Below are positions 1 through 7,613 of a DNA stretch of 64,000 bases, piece by piece. Position 1 is the first letter of the stretch. Every line of letters starts with the position of its first letter. The notes beneath the pieces were generated by a model. It saw only the letters and a program-made list of their open reading frames with translations, had not been told where the DNA came from and ran no database searches. Source of the stretch: CALAED01 sp036555725 (GTDB lineage Bacteria; Actinomycetota; Actinomycetes; Streptosporangiales; Streptosporangiaceae); assembly GCA_036555725.1 (NCBI GenBank), contig DATBKU010000062.1, forward strand, positions 98,781 to 162,780, given 5' to 3'. A program made the translations under genes and the position numbers.

Positions 1-133
1 GGTCGTAACAGTGCGGCTCGACGTACGCGGCGAGCGGGCCGAGCACCGCGGTGGAGTCGCGGTAGACGTACGTGAGCGTGTAGACGGCGGGCTCCTTGCA
101 CGCGGTTCGGGAGCATATGCGGACGGGGCTCAC
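1..133 (-). CDS. DUF3499 family protein (partial, 3' part off the window)
   Basis: Reading the - strand from a GTG at 131-133 gives an open frame to the window edge beginning MSPVRICSRTACKEPAVYTL, then TYVYRDSTAVLGPLAAYVEP and HCYD. The paired cysteines and the short YVYRDSTAVLGPL stretch are what I remember of the DUF3499 family, a small conserved actinobacterial protein with zinc-ribbon-like cysteines and no known function. About 44 residues are visible; the rest lies outside. A TACGGT -10 hexamer ends 8 nt before the GTG, so it is probably leaderless. It is divergent from the zincin-like gene at 302, the arrangement expected for this conserved locus. The family call is from memory; the frame itself is clear. 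Confidence 0.8.
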   Translation of the reverse strand, partial: MSPVRICSRTACKEPAVYTLTYVYRDSTAVLGPLAAYVEPHCYD

Positions 134-141
134 GATGGCCG

Positions 142-147
142 ACCGTA
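142..147 (-). promoter_or_regulatory. -10 hexamer TACGGT of the DUF3499 gene (leaderless)
   Basis: TACGGT on the - strand lies 8 nt before the GTG start at 133, the distance at which transcription would begin on the start codon. No Shine-Dalgarno sequence is present. No convincing -35 was found. Confidence 0.45.
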
Positions 148-289
148 TCTCTCCATACGGCCCGCCGCCACTATCTTCGCGAACGTGTCGTCGAACCGCC
201 CGAATCAGCCACACACCCTCATAATCCGTCGATTTCGGCCGCTCTCGGTCTAGACCCCTTGATCCAGGTCGGTGATGGCGGCGTCGCTG

Positions 290-295
290 TAAGCT
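290..295 (+). promoter_or_regulatory. -10 hexamer TAAGCT of the zincin-like gene (leaderless)
   Basis: TAAGCT ends 6 nt before the GTG at 302, with no Shine-Dalgarno between them. It fits the leaderless pattern seen at eleven other genes in this window and supports the 302 start. Confidence 0.45.
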
Positions 296-301
296 CAAAG
301 C

Positions 302-790
302 GTGCGATCCCGCGTGTCAGGTTCCGCGCAGCGCGGCATCCAGCCCCCTGACGGAGGGCCGCGGCCGCCGCGCGCCAAGCGCCGCGATCGGCATGGTCGT
401 GGCCTGCGCGGCCCGCTGGCTCCCCCCCAGGCTCCCGTGTCCCGTACGCGGTCCGAGCGCTTCGACGATCTCGTCCAAGATGAGGTACGCCGGGTCACCG
501 GCCGCTGGCGGCGTGAGCTGGCGGGGGTGGAGTTCGCTGTCGAAGAGGTGCCGCCCGTCGAGCCGTGGGCCGATGGCTCCGACGCCGTCCTGCTCGGCCG
601 GCTGCATCCGGCGGCCGCCGACCGCCCGCCCCGCATCGTCGTCTACCGCCGCCCCGTCCAGGCGCGCGGCGGCGCCGACGAGCGCGACCTGGCCAGGCTG
701 GTGCGCGACGTCGTCGTCGAGGAGGTCGCCGACCTGCTGGGCCTCGCCCCCGAGTCCGTCGACCCGACGTACGACTCCCCGGACGACTGA
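302..790 (+). CDS. metallopeptidase-like (zincin_1 family) protein lacking the HExxH motif
   Basis: This 162-residue protein has a basic, Pro/Arg-rich N-terminus (about residues 1-50) followed by a compact alpha/beta domain. The domain has the motifs RFDDLVQDEVRRV, IVVYRRP and LVRDVVVEEVADLLGL. The layout matches the minimal 'metallopeptidase family' proteins encoded between DUF3499 and DUF5719 in actinomycetes (Rv3259 in M. tuberculosis, recalled). In catalytically competent relatives the last helix holds HExxH; here the equivalent helix reads VVVEEVADLL, so no zinc-binding histidines remain. It is therefore probably not a protease. The GTG start is supported by a leaderless-type -10. It is convergent with the DUF5719 gene, with only 13 bp between the stop codons. 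Confidence 0.75.
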   Translation: MRSRVSGSAQRGIQPPDGGPRPPRAKRRDRHGRGLRGPLAPPQAPVSRTRSERFDDLVQDEVRRVTGRWRRELAGVEFAVEEVPPVEPWADGSDAVLLGRLHPAAADRPPRIVVYRRPVQARGGADERDLARLVRDVVVEEVADLLGLAPESVDPTYDSPDD

Positions 791-805
791 GATCTACTGA
801 GATCT
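786..805. repeat. perfect 10-bp tandem duplication between convergent stop codons
   Basis: ACTGAGATCT occurs twice head to tail (786-795 and 796-805). It spans the TGA of the + strand gene and runs into the TAG of the - strand gene. It may be a small slippage duplication. Confidence 0.7.
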
Positions 806-2279
806 ACGGGACGACGGCCGTGAGCGAGTTGCCCACGGGGGGCAGCATGACGGTGCTCACGGCGGGGACGATCGGCAACACGGTGATGAGGTTGCCCTTC
901 CCCCGGAGGAGCCGGGCAGCGTAGACCGGACCGGAGCCGGGCTGCGACGTGATCATGATGCCGAAGCCCTTGGCCGCCAGGCCGGGCGGCTCGCCCACCC
1001 TGACCTCGAGGGTGCGGCCGCCGTTCACCTTGACGTCCTGCGGCGTGCCCACGGCGCCCTGGCCGGTGACGGTGACGATTCGTACGTTGGCGGGCCCCTG
1101 CGGCGCCGTCACCAGCACGGAGGACTCGCCGGCCCGGTTGTCGGCGACCACGCCGCCCTGGCCGAGCGGTGCGGTGCCGGCGCCGTACGCAACGTCGTTC
1201 CCCACCTGGGCCAAGAAGCCGGCCGTGATCGGCCGGTCCGAGGTCAGCCGGACCGCCGCGCCCTTGCCCGCGAGCGCGTGGTCGAGGTCGAGCGGCGTCA
1301 CTGTCTGGGCGGGGGCGTCGAGGGTGTCCTGTCCCTGCGGGGCGAACGCGCCGTTCGCGGTGATCGCCTGCACCTTGACGCGGGCGTCGAACTCGCCCGG
1401 CACGGCGACCAGCAGCCGCCTGCTGCCCGACCCGCCGGGAATCCCTGGGACGACCAGGGACGTCCTGGGGGTCTGGGCCAACGGCACCCAGTCGACGCCC
1501 TTCGCGGTACGGATCCGTACCGACGCCGCCACCCGGCCCGTCGTCGCCCGCACGTGCAGGGCCAGCACACGGGCGCTGTCGACGATGTGCCCGAGCCCGT
1601 CCGGCGACCGGCCGATGCCGATCACCTTGGTGGTGTTCGGATCGATCGGGATGCCGTGGCCGTCGCTGCTGTCCAGCGGCCCCTCGCCGGACAGCGCCTC
1701 GACGTCGACCGCCGTGGACTGCTCGTCGACGTTGCTCACGAACAGGTCGATGCTCTTGGACTCGACCGGCCCGGAACCGAGGAACCACAGGTCGGTGCCG
1801 GGCGCGGCACAGCGTACCCCGGCCAGGCCCTGGTCGCCGCCCTTCGCGGCGATGGTCGTCTGCTCCACCGACAGGCCACCGGCCAGCGCGCCGGCGGCCC
1901 GGATGGTGTACGCGCCGGCCGCGCCCTTGACCTCGCGGTACCACGACGTGCCCGGCGCGGTCAGGGTCGTCACGACGGTGCCGCTGCGGGTGTCCTTGAC
2001 CTCGGCCTGCCCGCCCTTGCGGGGGGTCAGCGACGTCATCGCGCTGACCCGGGTGGCCGCCTTGGCACGAGCGGCGGGGTCGGGGCACACCGCGATGGCC
2101 GACTCCACCGGGGCCGGCACACCGTGGACGGGCGCCCGCCGGGGGGTATGCGTGGAGGCCACGGCCACCCCGTACACCGCCACCAGCGCCACCAGCACCA
2201 GCCCGGCGATGCCGTAGCGATGGCTCAGGACGCGCGTCACCATCCCGCCGGCCGGCCGGCCGATGCCCCGCTTCGTCAT
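804..2279 (-). CDS. DUF5719 family secreted/membrane-anchored protein
   Basis: This 491-residue protein has one N-terminal membrane segment (about residues 20-43, GIAGLVLVALVAVYGVAV) and then a long extracytoplasmic part rich in Gly, Val and Thr, predicted to be mostly beta strand. Position, length and topology match the DUF5719 proteins encoded just downstream of a giant GT2 membrane protein in actinomycetes. The function is unknown. Its ATG overlaps the stop of the upstream glycosyltransferase (ATGA, 4 nt), so the two are translationally coupled and likely act together in the envelope. No catalytic motif was seen. Confidence 0.8.
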   Translation of the reverse strand: MTKRGIGRPAGGMVTRVLSHRYGIAGLVLVALVAVYGVAVASTHTPRRAPVHGVPAPVESAIAVCPDPAARAKAATRVSAMTSLTPRKGGQAEVKDTRSGTVVTTLTAPGTSWYREVKGAAGAYTIRAAGALAGGLSVEQTTIAAKGGDQGLAGVRCAAPGTDLWFLGSGPVESKSIDLFVSNVDEQSTAVDVEALSGEGPLDSSDGHGIPIDPNTTKVIGIGRSPDGLGHIVDSARVLALHVRATTGRVAASVRIRTAKGVDWVPLAQTPRTSLVVPGIPGGSGSRRLLVAVPGEFDARVKVQAITANGAFAPQGQDTLDAPAQTVTPLDLDHALAGKGAAVRLTSDRPITAGFLAQVGNDVAYGAGTAPLGQGGVVADNRAGESSVLVTAPQGPANVRIVTVTGQGAVGTPQDVKVNGGRTLEVRVGEPPGLAAKGFGIMITSQPGSGPVYAARLLRGKGNLITVLPIVPAVSTVMLPPVGNSLTAVVP

Positions 2280-5200
2280 TGGTCACCGCCCTCGGGGATC
2301 CGAATCACGGCCAGCTCGTGATCGGCGAGGCCGCCGGTCCGGGCGGCCTCCGGGGCGGCGGGCTCGGCATCGGGCTCGGCATCGGGCTCGGCATCGGGCT
2401 CGGCATCGGGCTCGGCCGATCGGCGGACGCGCGGCAGCCGGATTCCGCGGCCCGGACGGCGGCGCGTTCCAGCGTGGGCCCGGCGCCGCGAGCCCGGGCT
2501 CGCGGCCGGCTCGACCCCCTCTGGTTCGCGCTCGTCCACGTCGTCGTAGGCGCCGGTTTCCTCGGCGTCGTCGCCGGCGGCGCGTTCCGGCGAGCGGAGC
2601 TGCTGCGGTGCCTCGGGCCCGGCCTCGACCCGGCCGCCCGGCAGGGCCAGCGCGACGACCACGACGACGGCCGCCAGCTGCACGATGAGCCAGAGGTGCC
2701 GGGTGAGCATGCCGCGCGTGAGCGTCAGGTCGCCGCCGGTCGCGGGCACGTTCCAGGCCTGCGCCCAGCCGTCGGCCTTCTTGCCGGTCAGCTCGGTGCC
2801 GTTGAGCTTGGCGTGCCAGCCGCCGTCGTACGGCTCGGCCAGCAGCAACGTGCGAGCCGCGTTGCCCGGCGGGATCGCCACATGCGCGGTGACCGGGTTC
2901 GCGGGCAGCGGCGTGATCTGGTTGCCGTCCAGCAGCATCAGCCGGCCGCCCGGGATGGCGAGCCGCCACAGCGCGAATCCCTGCGTACGGCTCAGCCGCG
3001 TCACATCGGGAGCGGCGTCGAGCACGCCGGTGAGCGGATCGCCGGCAGGGTGGGGCACGAGGAGGTAGTGGACGCCCATGCGGGTGAGGCCGCGGCTCTC
3101 GTCGTTGCCGCGGCCGGCGAGCAGCCCGGCGACGAGGTCGTCCATCCTGCGGTCAGCGGCCTCGGTCGTGAGAATCTCCGACTCGCCGAGCGTGGGCACG
3201 GTGCCGCGGAGCAGGCTGTAGGCCACCCGGCCATCGCGCTCGCGCTGCAGGACGAGCATGCGCGGCTGTACGGCGGCGTCGCCGGTCGCCCCCACGAACG
3301 CGGGGATCGAGTCCTGGTTCACCGAGGTCAGCGGTCCCCGTCCGCCCGTGACGGCCCAGCCCGCCGCGGCCAGCACGGGGGTGGACAGCGCGGCCACCAG
3401 CAGCACGACCGCGCCCACCCGGGGCAGCAGCCGCCGCCCGGCGAACGCGTCGGTCGCTCGGCGTACCCCGACCACGGCGGCCACCAGGACCCCCGAGGCG
3501 GCGAACGCCAGCGCCACTCCCGGCCAGGCGGGCGCCACGTCGGCGCCCTTGGTGACCGTGACGGCGCTCGCGAGTACGGCGACGAGCAGGCCGAACAGCG
3601 CCAGCATCCAGCCACCCAGGACGGTCGTCCGGTGGCGGCGCAGCGCCAGCGCGAACAGGCCGGTCGCCATCAGTCCGGCGGTCACCCAGAGCGCCGGGGT
3701 GCCGGGGCCGCCGGGGTTGAGGGTCAGGATCGACACGGCGGGCAGCCGGTCGTCGACGATCTCGGGCCGGTTCAGCCCGATTTCCACCAGGAACCGCGAT
3801 GGGTGCCGGAACAGGCCGATCGTCCACGGCAGGAGCAGCAGCGGCGGGACGCCGAGCACGACGAGCAGGTGCCGCCGCAGCTGCGGCACGGTCGGGCCGT
3901 ACGCCACCCACACCAGGGCTCCGGCCACCGCCGCGATGGCCCAGGTCAGCGGCATGAAGGCCATCGCGACCGCCAGCAGGAAGGCGGTCGCCCAGGCGGC
4001 CCGGCCGGCCCGCCTGACGCGGTCGGCGGAGCCGCGGGGGTTGACCACCTGGATGGCCTGCAGGCCGATCAGCGGCAGCAGCACCATCACGACCGCCGTG
4101 CCGAGCCGACCCGCGGTGATGGCGCCGGTGGCCACCGGCAACAGGGCGTACGTGATCGCGGCCCACGACTGGATGACCGGCGTCGGGATATGGACCCGCC
4201 GCCCCCGCCGGCGACCCACCTCCGCCGCGGGCAGATCGGGCACGATGCGCTTGGACGCGATGTACGCGGTCAGCCCGGCGAGCGGCACGCAGCCGAGCAG
4301 CAGCACCAGTACGGCCAGCCAGGGCTTGCCGAACGTGAGTGTGGACAGCACCGCCAGCACGCCGATCGCAGGCGGCGACCCGTCCGCCGAGCCGAGCCCG
4401 ACCGGATGCCAGCCCGCGAAGTACTGTGCCCACAGATCGTGCGCCCCGCCCCAGGCCGGAACCAGCGCGCCGCCGCCGAGGCGCCCGATGGAGCCGATCA
4501 CGGAACGGCCGGCGGCGAGGGTCACCGCCACGAGCAGCAGCACCGTCACGACGCCGGGGTTGGCGAGCAGCCGGCTCAGCCACCGGCTCTCCGGGGCCAG
4601 CGGCTCCTCGTCCTCCCCCTCGTCGCCGAAGCCGTGGTGCCGTCCGTCGGTGTCGACCGGCCCGGTGCCGGAGATCCGGTTGCCGATCGCGTCGATGAGC
4701 CGGCGCAGTGCGAGGCCGCGGGGCTGGTATCGGCGGATGCTGCGATAGGCGTGGGCCCGGCCGTGGGCCCGGTCGGCGCGCAACCGCCGCAGCCCGCCCG
4801 GGTCGCGCAGGACGTCGCCCAGGCCGCCCAGCTCGTCGCGCGCGGCCTCCGGCTGCTTCATGATCAGCAACGCGACGGTTCGGACCAGCGAGACCACGAT
4901 GTTGCGGGCGATCATGCGGAGCATCACGCCGAACGGCACGTTGGACAGCAGGACGTACAGCGCGTTCCGGCGGTCGATACGGCGCGGGTGGTCGCTGGTC
5001 AGGCCGACGGGCCGCTGCCGGCGGGCCGAGGCCTCGGCGTGGTAGACCACGGCGTCGCTCACCGCGAACACGCGGTGGCCGGCGACGTGTGCCCGCCAGC
5101 CGAGGTCCATGTCGTCACGGAAGAGCCCGAGGCGCACGTCGAACCCGCCGAGCTCCTCCCAGACGTCGCGGCGGATCAGCATGCCGGCGGTGCTGACCGC

Positions 5201-5827
5201 GAGGACGTCCTTCACCCCGTCGTGCTGGCCCTGGTCGAACTCCCGCCGATCGATCCCGGTGTCGCGGCGGCCCGCGGCGTCCATGGTGACGCCGAGCTCG
5301 AGCAGCATCCGCTGGTCGTACCAGTCGCGCAGCTTGGGGCCGAGGATGCCGACGTGCGGGTTTTCGTCGGCGACCAGGAGCAGTTGCTCCAGCGCCGTGG
5401 GGGTTGGGGCCGAGTCGTCGTGCAGCAGCCAGATCCACTCGACCGGCGGGCCGTATCCGGCCTCGGCGGCCTCCGGCAGCTCCATGACCGCGGCCGGGTG
5501 GCGGAGCGCCTCGCTGACGGCCTCGCCGTACCCGGTTGTACGCGGCAGGTTCACCAGGTTCCCGTGACCGATGACCTCGGCCATCACGGCCGGACCGCGG
5601 TCAGTGCTGCCGGTGTCGGCCGCGACCAGCCGCTGCACGGGCCGGGTCTGCGTCAACAGCGCCTTGAGCGTGCCCGGTAGCCAGCGGGCTCCATCGTGGG
5701 TGACCAGGACGGCCGTGACTATGTGCCGATCAAGTTCGTGCCGCTGGCGCGCACTGTCACTGGGCGACAAGGGTCCGCTCGATCTGTCTGTTTCAGTGGA
5801 TGCCGTCCCGGCCGCAACGGCCGACAC
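2276..5827 (-). CDS. large membrane glycosyltransferase (GT2 domain plus multi-pass membrane region)
   Basis: This is an approximately 1180-residue protein. The N-terminal GT2 domain starts at TAVLVTHDGARWLPGTLKAL and continues with AADTGSTDRG, WIWLLHDDSAP (nucleotide-sugar/metal site) and FRDDMDLGWRAHVAGH. A hydrophobic region with about ten or more membrane spans follows, then an extracytoplasmic part and a charged tail with four Glu-Pro-Asp-Ala units. It probably glycosylates an envelope polymer or lipid carrier; the substrate is unknown. Two starts are possible. An ATG at 5872 has no ribosome site. The GTG at 5827 has TACAGT ending 9 nt upstream, the leaderless layout common in this window, and is preferred. 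DUF5719 follows with a 4-nt overlap, and whiB lies 105 bp upstream on the same strand. Confidence 0.85.
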   Translation of the reverse strand: MSAVAAGTASTETDRSSGPLSPSDSARQRHELDRHIVTAVLVTHDGARWLPGTLKALLTQTRPVQRLVAADTGSTDRGPAVMAEVIGHGNLVNLPRTTGYGEAVSEALRHPAAVMELPEAAEAGYGPPVEWIWLLHDDSAPTPTALEQLLLVADENPHVGILGPKLRDWYDQRMLLELGVTMDAAGRRDTGIDRREFDQGQHDGVKDVLAVSTAGMLIRRDVWEELGGFDVRLGLFRDDMDLGWRAHVAGHRVFAVSDAVVYHAEASARRQRPVGLTSDHPRRIDRRNALYVLLSNVPFGVMLRMIARNIVVSLVRTVALLIMKQPEAARDELGGLGDVLRDPGGLRRLRADRAHGRAHAYRSIRRYQPRGLALRRLIDAIGNRISGTGPVDTDGRHHGFGDEGEDEEPLAPESRWLSRLLANPGVVTVLLLVAVTLAAGRSVIGSIGRLGGGALVPAWGGAHDLWAQYFAGWHPVGLGSADGSPPAIGVLAVLSTLTFGKPWLAVLVLLLGCVPLAGLTAYIASKRIVPDLPAAEVGRRRGRRVHIPTPVIQSWAAITYALLPVATGAITAGRLGTAVVMVLLPLIGLQAIQVVNPRGSADRVRRAGRAAWATAFLLAVAMAFMPLTWAIAAVAGALVWVAYGPTVPQLRRHLLVVLGVPPLLLLPWTIGLFRHPSRFLVEIGLNRPEIVDDRLPAVSILTLNPGGPGTPALWVTAGLMATGLFALALRRHRTTVLGGWMLALFGLLVAVLASAVTVTKGADVAPAWPGVALAFAASGVLVAAVVGVRRATDAFAGRRLLPRVGAVVLLVAALSTPVLAAAGWAVTGGRGPLTSVNQDSIPAFVGATGDAAVQPRMLVLQRERDGRVAYSLLRGTVPTLGESEILTTEAADRRMDDLVAGLLAGRGNDESRGLTRMGVHYLLVPHPAGDPLTGVLDAAPDVTRLSRTQGFALWRLAIPGGRLMLLDGNQITPLPANPVTAHVAIPPGNAARTLLLAEPYDGGWHAKLNGTELTGKKADGWAQAWNVPATGGDLTLTRGMLTRHLWLIVQLAAVVVVVALALPGGRVEAGPEAPQQLRSPERAAGDDAEETGAYDDVDEREPEGVEPAASPGSRRRAHAGTRRRPGRGIRLPRVRRSAEPDAEPDAEPDAEPDAEPAAPEAARTGGLADHELAVIRIPEGGDQ
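2360..2419. repeat. 12-bp tandem repeat (4 perfect copies plus 1 degenerate) in the giant GT tail
   Basis: GGGCTCGGCATC repeats at 2360, 2372, 2384 and 2396, with a degenerate fifth copy at 2408. On the coding strand it encodes repeated Ala-Glu-Pro-Asp in the acidic cytoplasmic tail. The copy number is likely variable between strains. Confidence 0.9.
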
Positions 5828-5931
5828 GGGTGACCCACTGTACGCGCCCCGGCAGGTGCTCCGCCCCGGCATGCACTCGAAATCACCCTGCGGAAGGGGT
5901 CATTCGGCGGACCGGGCGCGAGGGTTGGCTG

Positions 5932-6195
5932 CTAGACGGCCTCGCGCTTGAGCTTGCGGCGTTCTCGCTCCGAAAGGCCGCCCCAGATGCCGAAGCGTTC
6001 GTCGTGCTGGAGCGCGTACTCCAGGCACTCCGCACGCACCTCACACGCGCGGCACACCTTCTTGGCCTCGCGGGTCGAGCCACCCTTTTCCGGAAAGAAC
6101 GCCTCCGGATCCGTCTGCGCGCACAACGCGCGCTCCTGCCAGCCCGACTCTTCACCGAATGTGCCGTGCGCCAGCGGGATGAGCACCTCACTCAC
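5932..6195 (-). CDS. whiB: WhiB-type iron-sulfur transcription regulator
   Basis: This 87-residue protein has the four cluster cysteines in order: C25 (ALCAQTDPEAFFPEKGG), C48 and C51 (VCRAC) and C57 (ECLEYAL). The GIWGGLSERERRKLKR turn and basic tail follow (about residues 69-84). These are the hallmarks of WhiB proteins, which bind a [4Fe-4S] cluster and act with the principal or sporulation sigma factor. The sequence closely resembles Streptomyces WhiB (and mycobacterial WhiB2) as I remember it, and lies near fbiA/fbiB as in those genomes. The GTG start is chosen because AGGAGG sits 6 nt upstream (6202-6207). An ATG at 6309 would add 38 residues unlike the family. A promoter and palindrome lie upstream. 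Confidence 0.95.
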   Translation of the reverse strand: MSEVLIPLAHGTFGEESGWQERALCAQTDPEAFFPEKGGSTREAKKVCRACEVRAECLEYALQHDERFGIWGGLSERERRKLKREAV

Positions 6196-6201
6196 AGCGC
6201 A

Positions 6202-6207
6202 CCTCCT
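6202..6207 (-). promoter_or_regulatory. whiB: ribosome binding site AGGAGG deciding the whiB start
   Basis: A perfect AGGAGG on the - strand lies 6 nt before the GTG at 6193-6195. It excludes the longer reading from the ATG at 6309. Confidence 0.85.
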
Positions 6208-6279
6208 AGCCCCCGGAGCCCATCGCCAAGCCTTCCCTCGAGCTCCATCCCCCGGGAAGGCGCAAACTACACCCTTGAA

Positions 6280-6309
6280 ATTACACGCGTGTACGGCGCG
6301 GCCCGTCAA
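6280..6309 (-). promoter_or_regulatory. whiB promoter (-35 TTGACG, 18-bp spacer, -10 TGTAAT) with embedded palindrome
   Basis: On the - strand TTGACG (6304-6309) and TGTAAT (6280-6285) are separated by 18 bp, a good match to a housekeeping actinomycete promoter. It would give a leader of about 75-80 nt before the whiB RBS. A perfect 12-bp palindrome, TACACGCGTGTA (6282-6293), overlaps the -10 and spacer, an ideal position for a repressor. Streptomyces whiB is a BldD target in the literature. One half, TTACAC, resembles a BldD half-site but the centre spacing is not classical, so no regulator is assigned. Confidence 0.6.
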
Positions 6310-6377
6310 GCGGAACCTGGAGGTCGGGGGTGCGAAGGGCCTCGCTCAGTGCCATAAGGACCTGCGTTGAACTGGGA

Positions 6378-7397
6378 TTATTGCGAATGACGATCGTCGC
6401 GGTACCAGTTTTGGTCCTTCTCTTCCCCGGACTGGGGATATCCGGACTGCAGCGGGTCGTCGCTGCCGTACGAGCGGGTCCACAGGCCCGGGTCGCCCTC
6501 GCCAGCGGCCGGCGGCTGCTGCCCGTACCCCTGCTGCTGCTGCTGTTGCTCCTGGCCGTAGCCCTGTTCCGGCTCCTGGCCATAGCCCGGCTGGGGCTCC
6601 TGGCCATAGCCCGGCTGGGGCTGCTGGCCGTACGGCTGCTGAACGGGATCGGTCTGCTGCTGGTAGTAGTCGGGCTGCTGCTGGCCGTATGGCTGCTGCT
6701 GTTGCTGCTGGTAGTCCGGCTGGTTGTACTGCTGGTACTGCTGGCCGTAGCCCGGCTGCTGCTGATAGCCCGGCTGCTCGTAGCCCTGCTGCTCGTAGCC
6801 CTGGGGTGCGTAACCCTGTTGTTCGTACGACTGGGGCTGGGCGTAGTCGCCGTACTGCCCCTGCTGCGGGTACCCCGGATAGCCCTCCTGCCCCTGCGGG
6901 ATCCCGCCGGGCTGCGCCGCCGGCCGCGCCGGCTGCAGGGCCTGGAACACCGTGTACACGAAGTAAGCGGCGATGCCGATCACGATGACCTTCGCCACGC
7001 CGTACAGGAACACGGCGAGCTTCGACGACAGCCCCAGGCCGGTCTCGTCGCCGCCGGCCGCGAGGCCGGCGAGCACGGCGACCACGGTGAACAGGGCTGC
7101 GAGGCCGAGAATGACCAGCCCGGCCAGCACGATCGTGCGCGCTTGCGGGCTGGGGCTCTCGCCCCGGGTCACCAGCAGCACCGCGACCACGACGATGGCC
7201 GCGAGCGCGATGCCGGTGAGTACGTTGCCGCCGCTCACCTCCGACACCGCCTGCACGGTGAAGCTCGATGCGGCGAAGAGCAGGATCAGCCCGGCGAGGA
7301 GCTGCAGGCCCGCCGCGGTGATCAGCGCCCAGGCGGCGGGCTCACGGAGCCGCTGCACGGCGTCGTAGTTCACAAGAGTCTCCAGCTTGAGGGTCAT
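6378..7397 (-). CDS. four-TM membrane protein with long Gln/Tyr/Gly/Pro-rich tail
   Basis: This 339-residue protein has four membrane helices in the first 150 residues (around WALITAAGLQLLAGLILLF, GIALAAIVVVAVLLV, IVLAGLVILGLAALFTVVAV and VAKVIVIGIAAYFVYTVF). About 185 residues of low-complexity sequence follow, built from units such as YGQQ, QPGY, EQQGY and GQEP. The tail is Q/Y/G/P-rich with almost no hydrophobic aliphatic residues, a prion-like composition. I recognise no enzymatic domain and the function is unknown. The ATG at 7395-7397 is preferred because GGGGA lies 9 nt upstream; an ATG 24 nt further upstream is possible. It is transcribed away from fbiA and towards whiB, but whiB has its own promoter. 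Confidence 0.75.
   Translation of the reverse strand: MTLKLETLVNYDAVQRLREPAAWALITAAGLQLLAGLILLFAASSFTVQAVSEVSGGNVLTGIALAAIVVVAVLLVTRGESPSPQARTIVLAGLVILGLAALFTVVAVLAGLAAGGDETGLGLSSKLAVFLYGVAKVIVIGIAAYFVYTVFQALQPARPAAQPGGIPQGQEGYPGYPQQGQYGDYAQPQSYEQQGYAPQGYEQQGYEQPGYQQQPGYGQQYQQYNQPDYQQQQQQPYGQQQPDYYQQQTDPVQQPYGQQPQPGYGQEPQPGYGQEPEQGYGQEQQQQQQGYGQQPPAAGEGDPGLWTRSYGSDDPLQSGYPQSGEEKDQNWYRDDRHSQ
6440..6915. repeat. low-complexity region encoding Q/Y/G/P-rich tail
   Basis: On the + strand this stretch is dominated by CTG-rich trinucleotides and imperfect repeats such as CCCGGCTGGGGC and GTAGCCCTG. It encodes the repetitive tail of the - strand membrane protein and includes a run of seven Gln codons near 6530-6552. 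Confidence 0.75.
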
Positions 7398-7506
7398 CGG
7401 TGGGTATCCCCAGCTTCGCATATCGCCGCGCCGGCTCACGGAGCGGACGATCGTGTCTTCGCCTCGGGTCCGGCGGGCATGGCCGCGGTCGGGCGCCGCG
7501 CGCGGA

Positions 7507-7523
7507 GGTGCCAGACTGGCACC
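7507..7523. repeat. 17-bp palindrome between divergent membrane protein gene and fbiA
   Basis: GGTGCCAG-A-CTGGCACC is a perfect 8-bp inverted repeat around one central base, in the 216-bp divergent intergenic region 91 bp upstream of fbiA. It is a candidate operator. The rest of 7398-7613 is purine-rich before fbiA and shows no clear promoter. Confidence 0.4.
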
Positions 7524-7613
7524 CATGAGGCTGGAGCGGCGAGCCGACGAGCGAGCGGAGTGGACAGTGACGAACGAGCTGTCCGCGAAGCGAGCGAGAA
7601 GACGAGCGCGACC

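Noticed and set aside
11..253. 80-residue + strand frame at the left edge
   Set aside because: It is antisense to the DUF3499 reading frame, which has recognisable family sequence.
2279..5680. Very long + strand open frame opposite the giant glycosyltransferase
   Set aside because: It is the GC-rich antisense shadow: Arg/Gln/His-rich without domains, while the - strand frame has clear GT2 motifs and membrane helices.
6281..6294. BldD binding site upstream of whiB
   Set aside because: Only one half matches the remembered consensus. The palindrome centre is even-numbered rather than having the single central A/T.
6440..6915. CRISPR-like array because of dense short repeats
   Set aside because: The units are irregular trinucleotide-rich coding repeats without unique spacers. 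They encode the Q/Y/G-rich tail.
6330..7613. Upstream extension of the fbiA frame by 428 codons
   Set aside because: It reads Leu/Val-rich through the antisense of the repetitive membrane protein gene. The FbiA motif begins right at the ATG at 7614.
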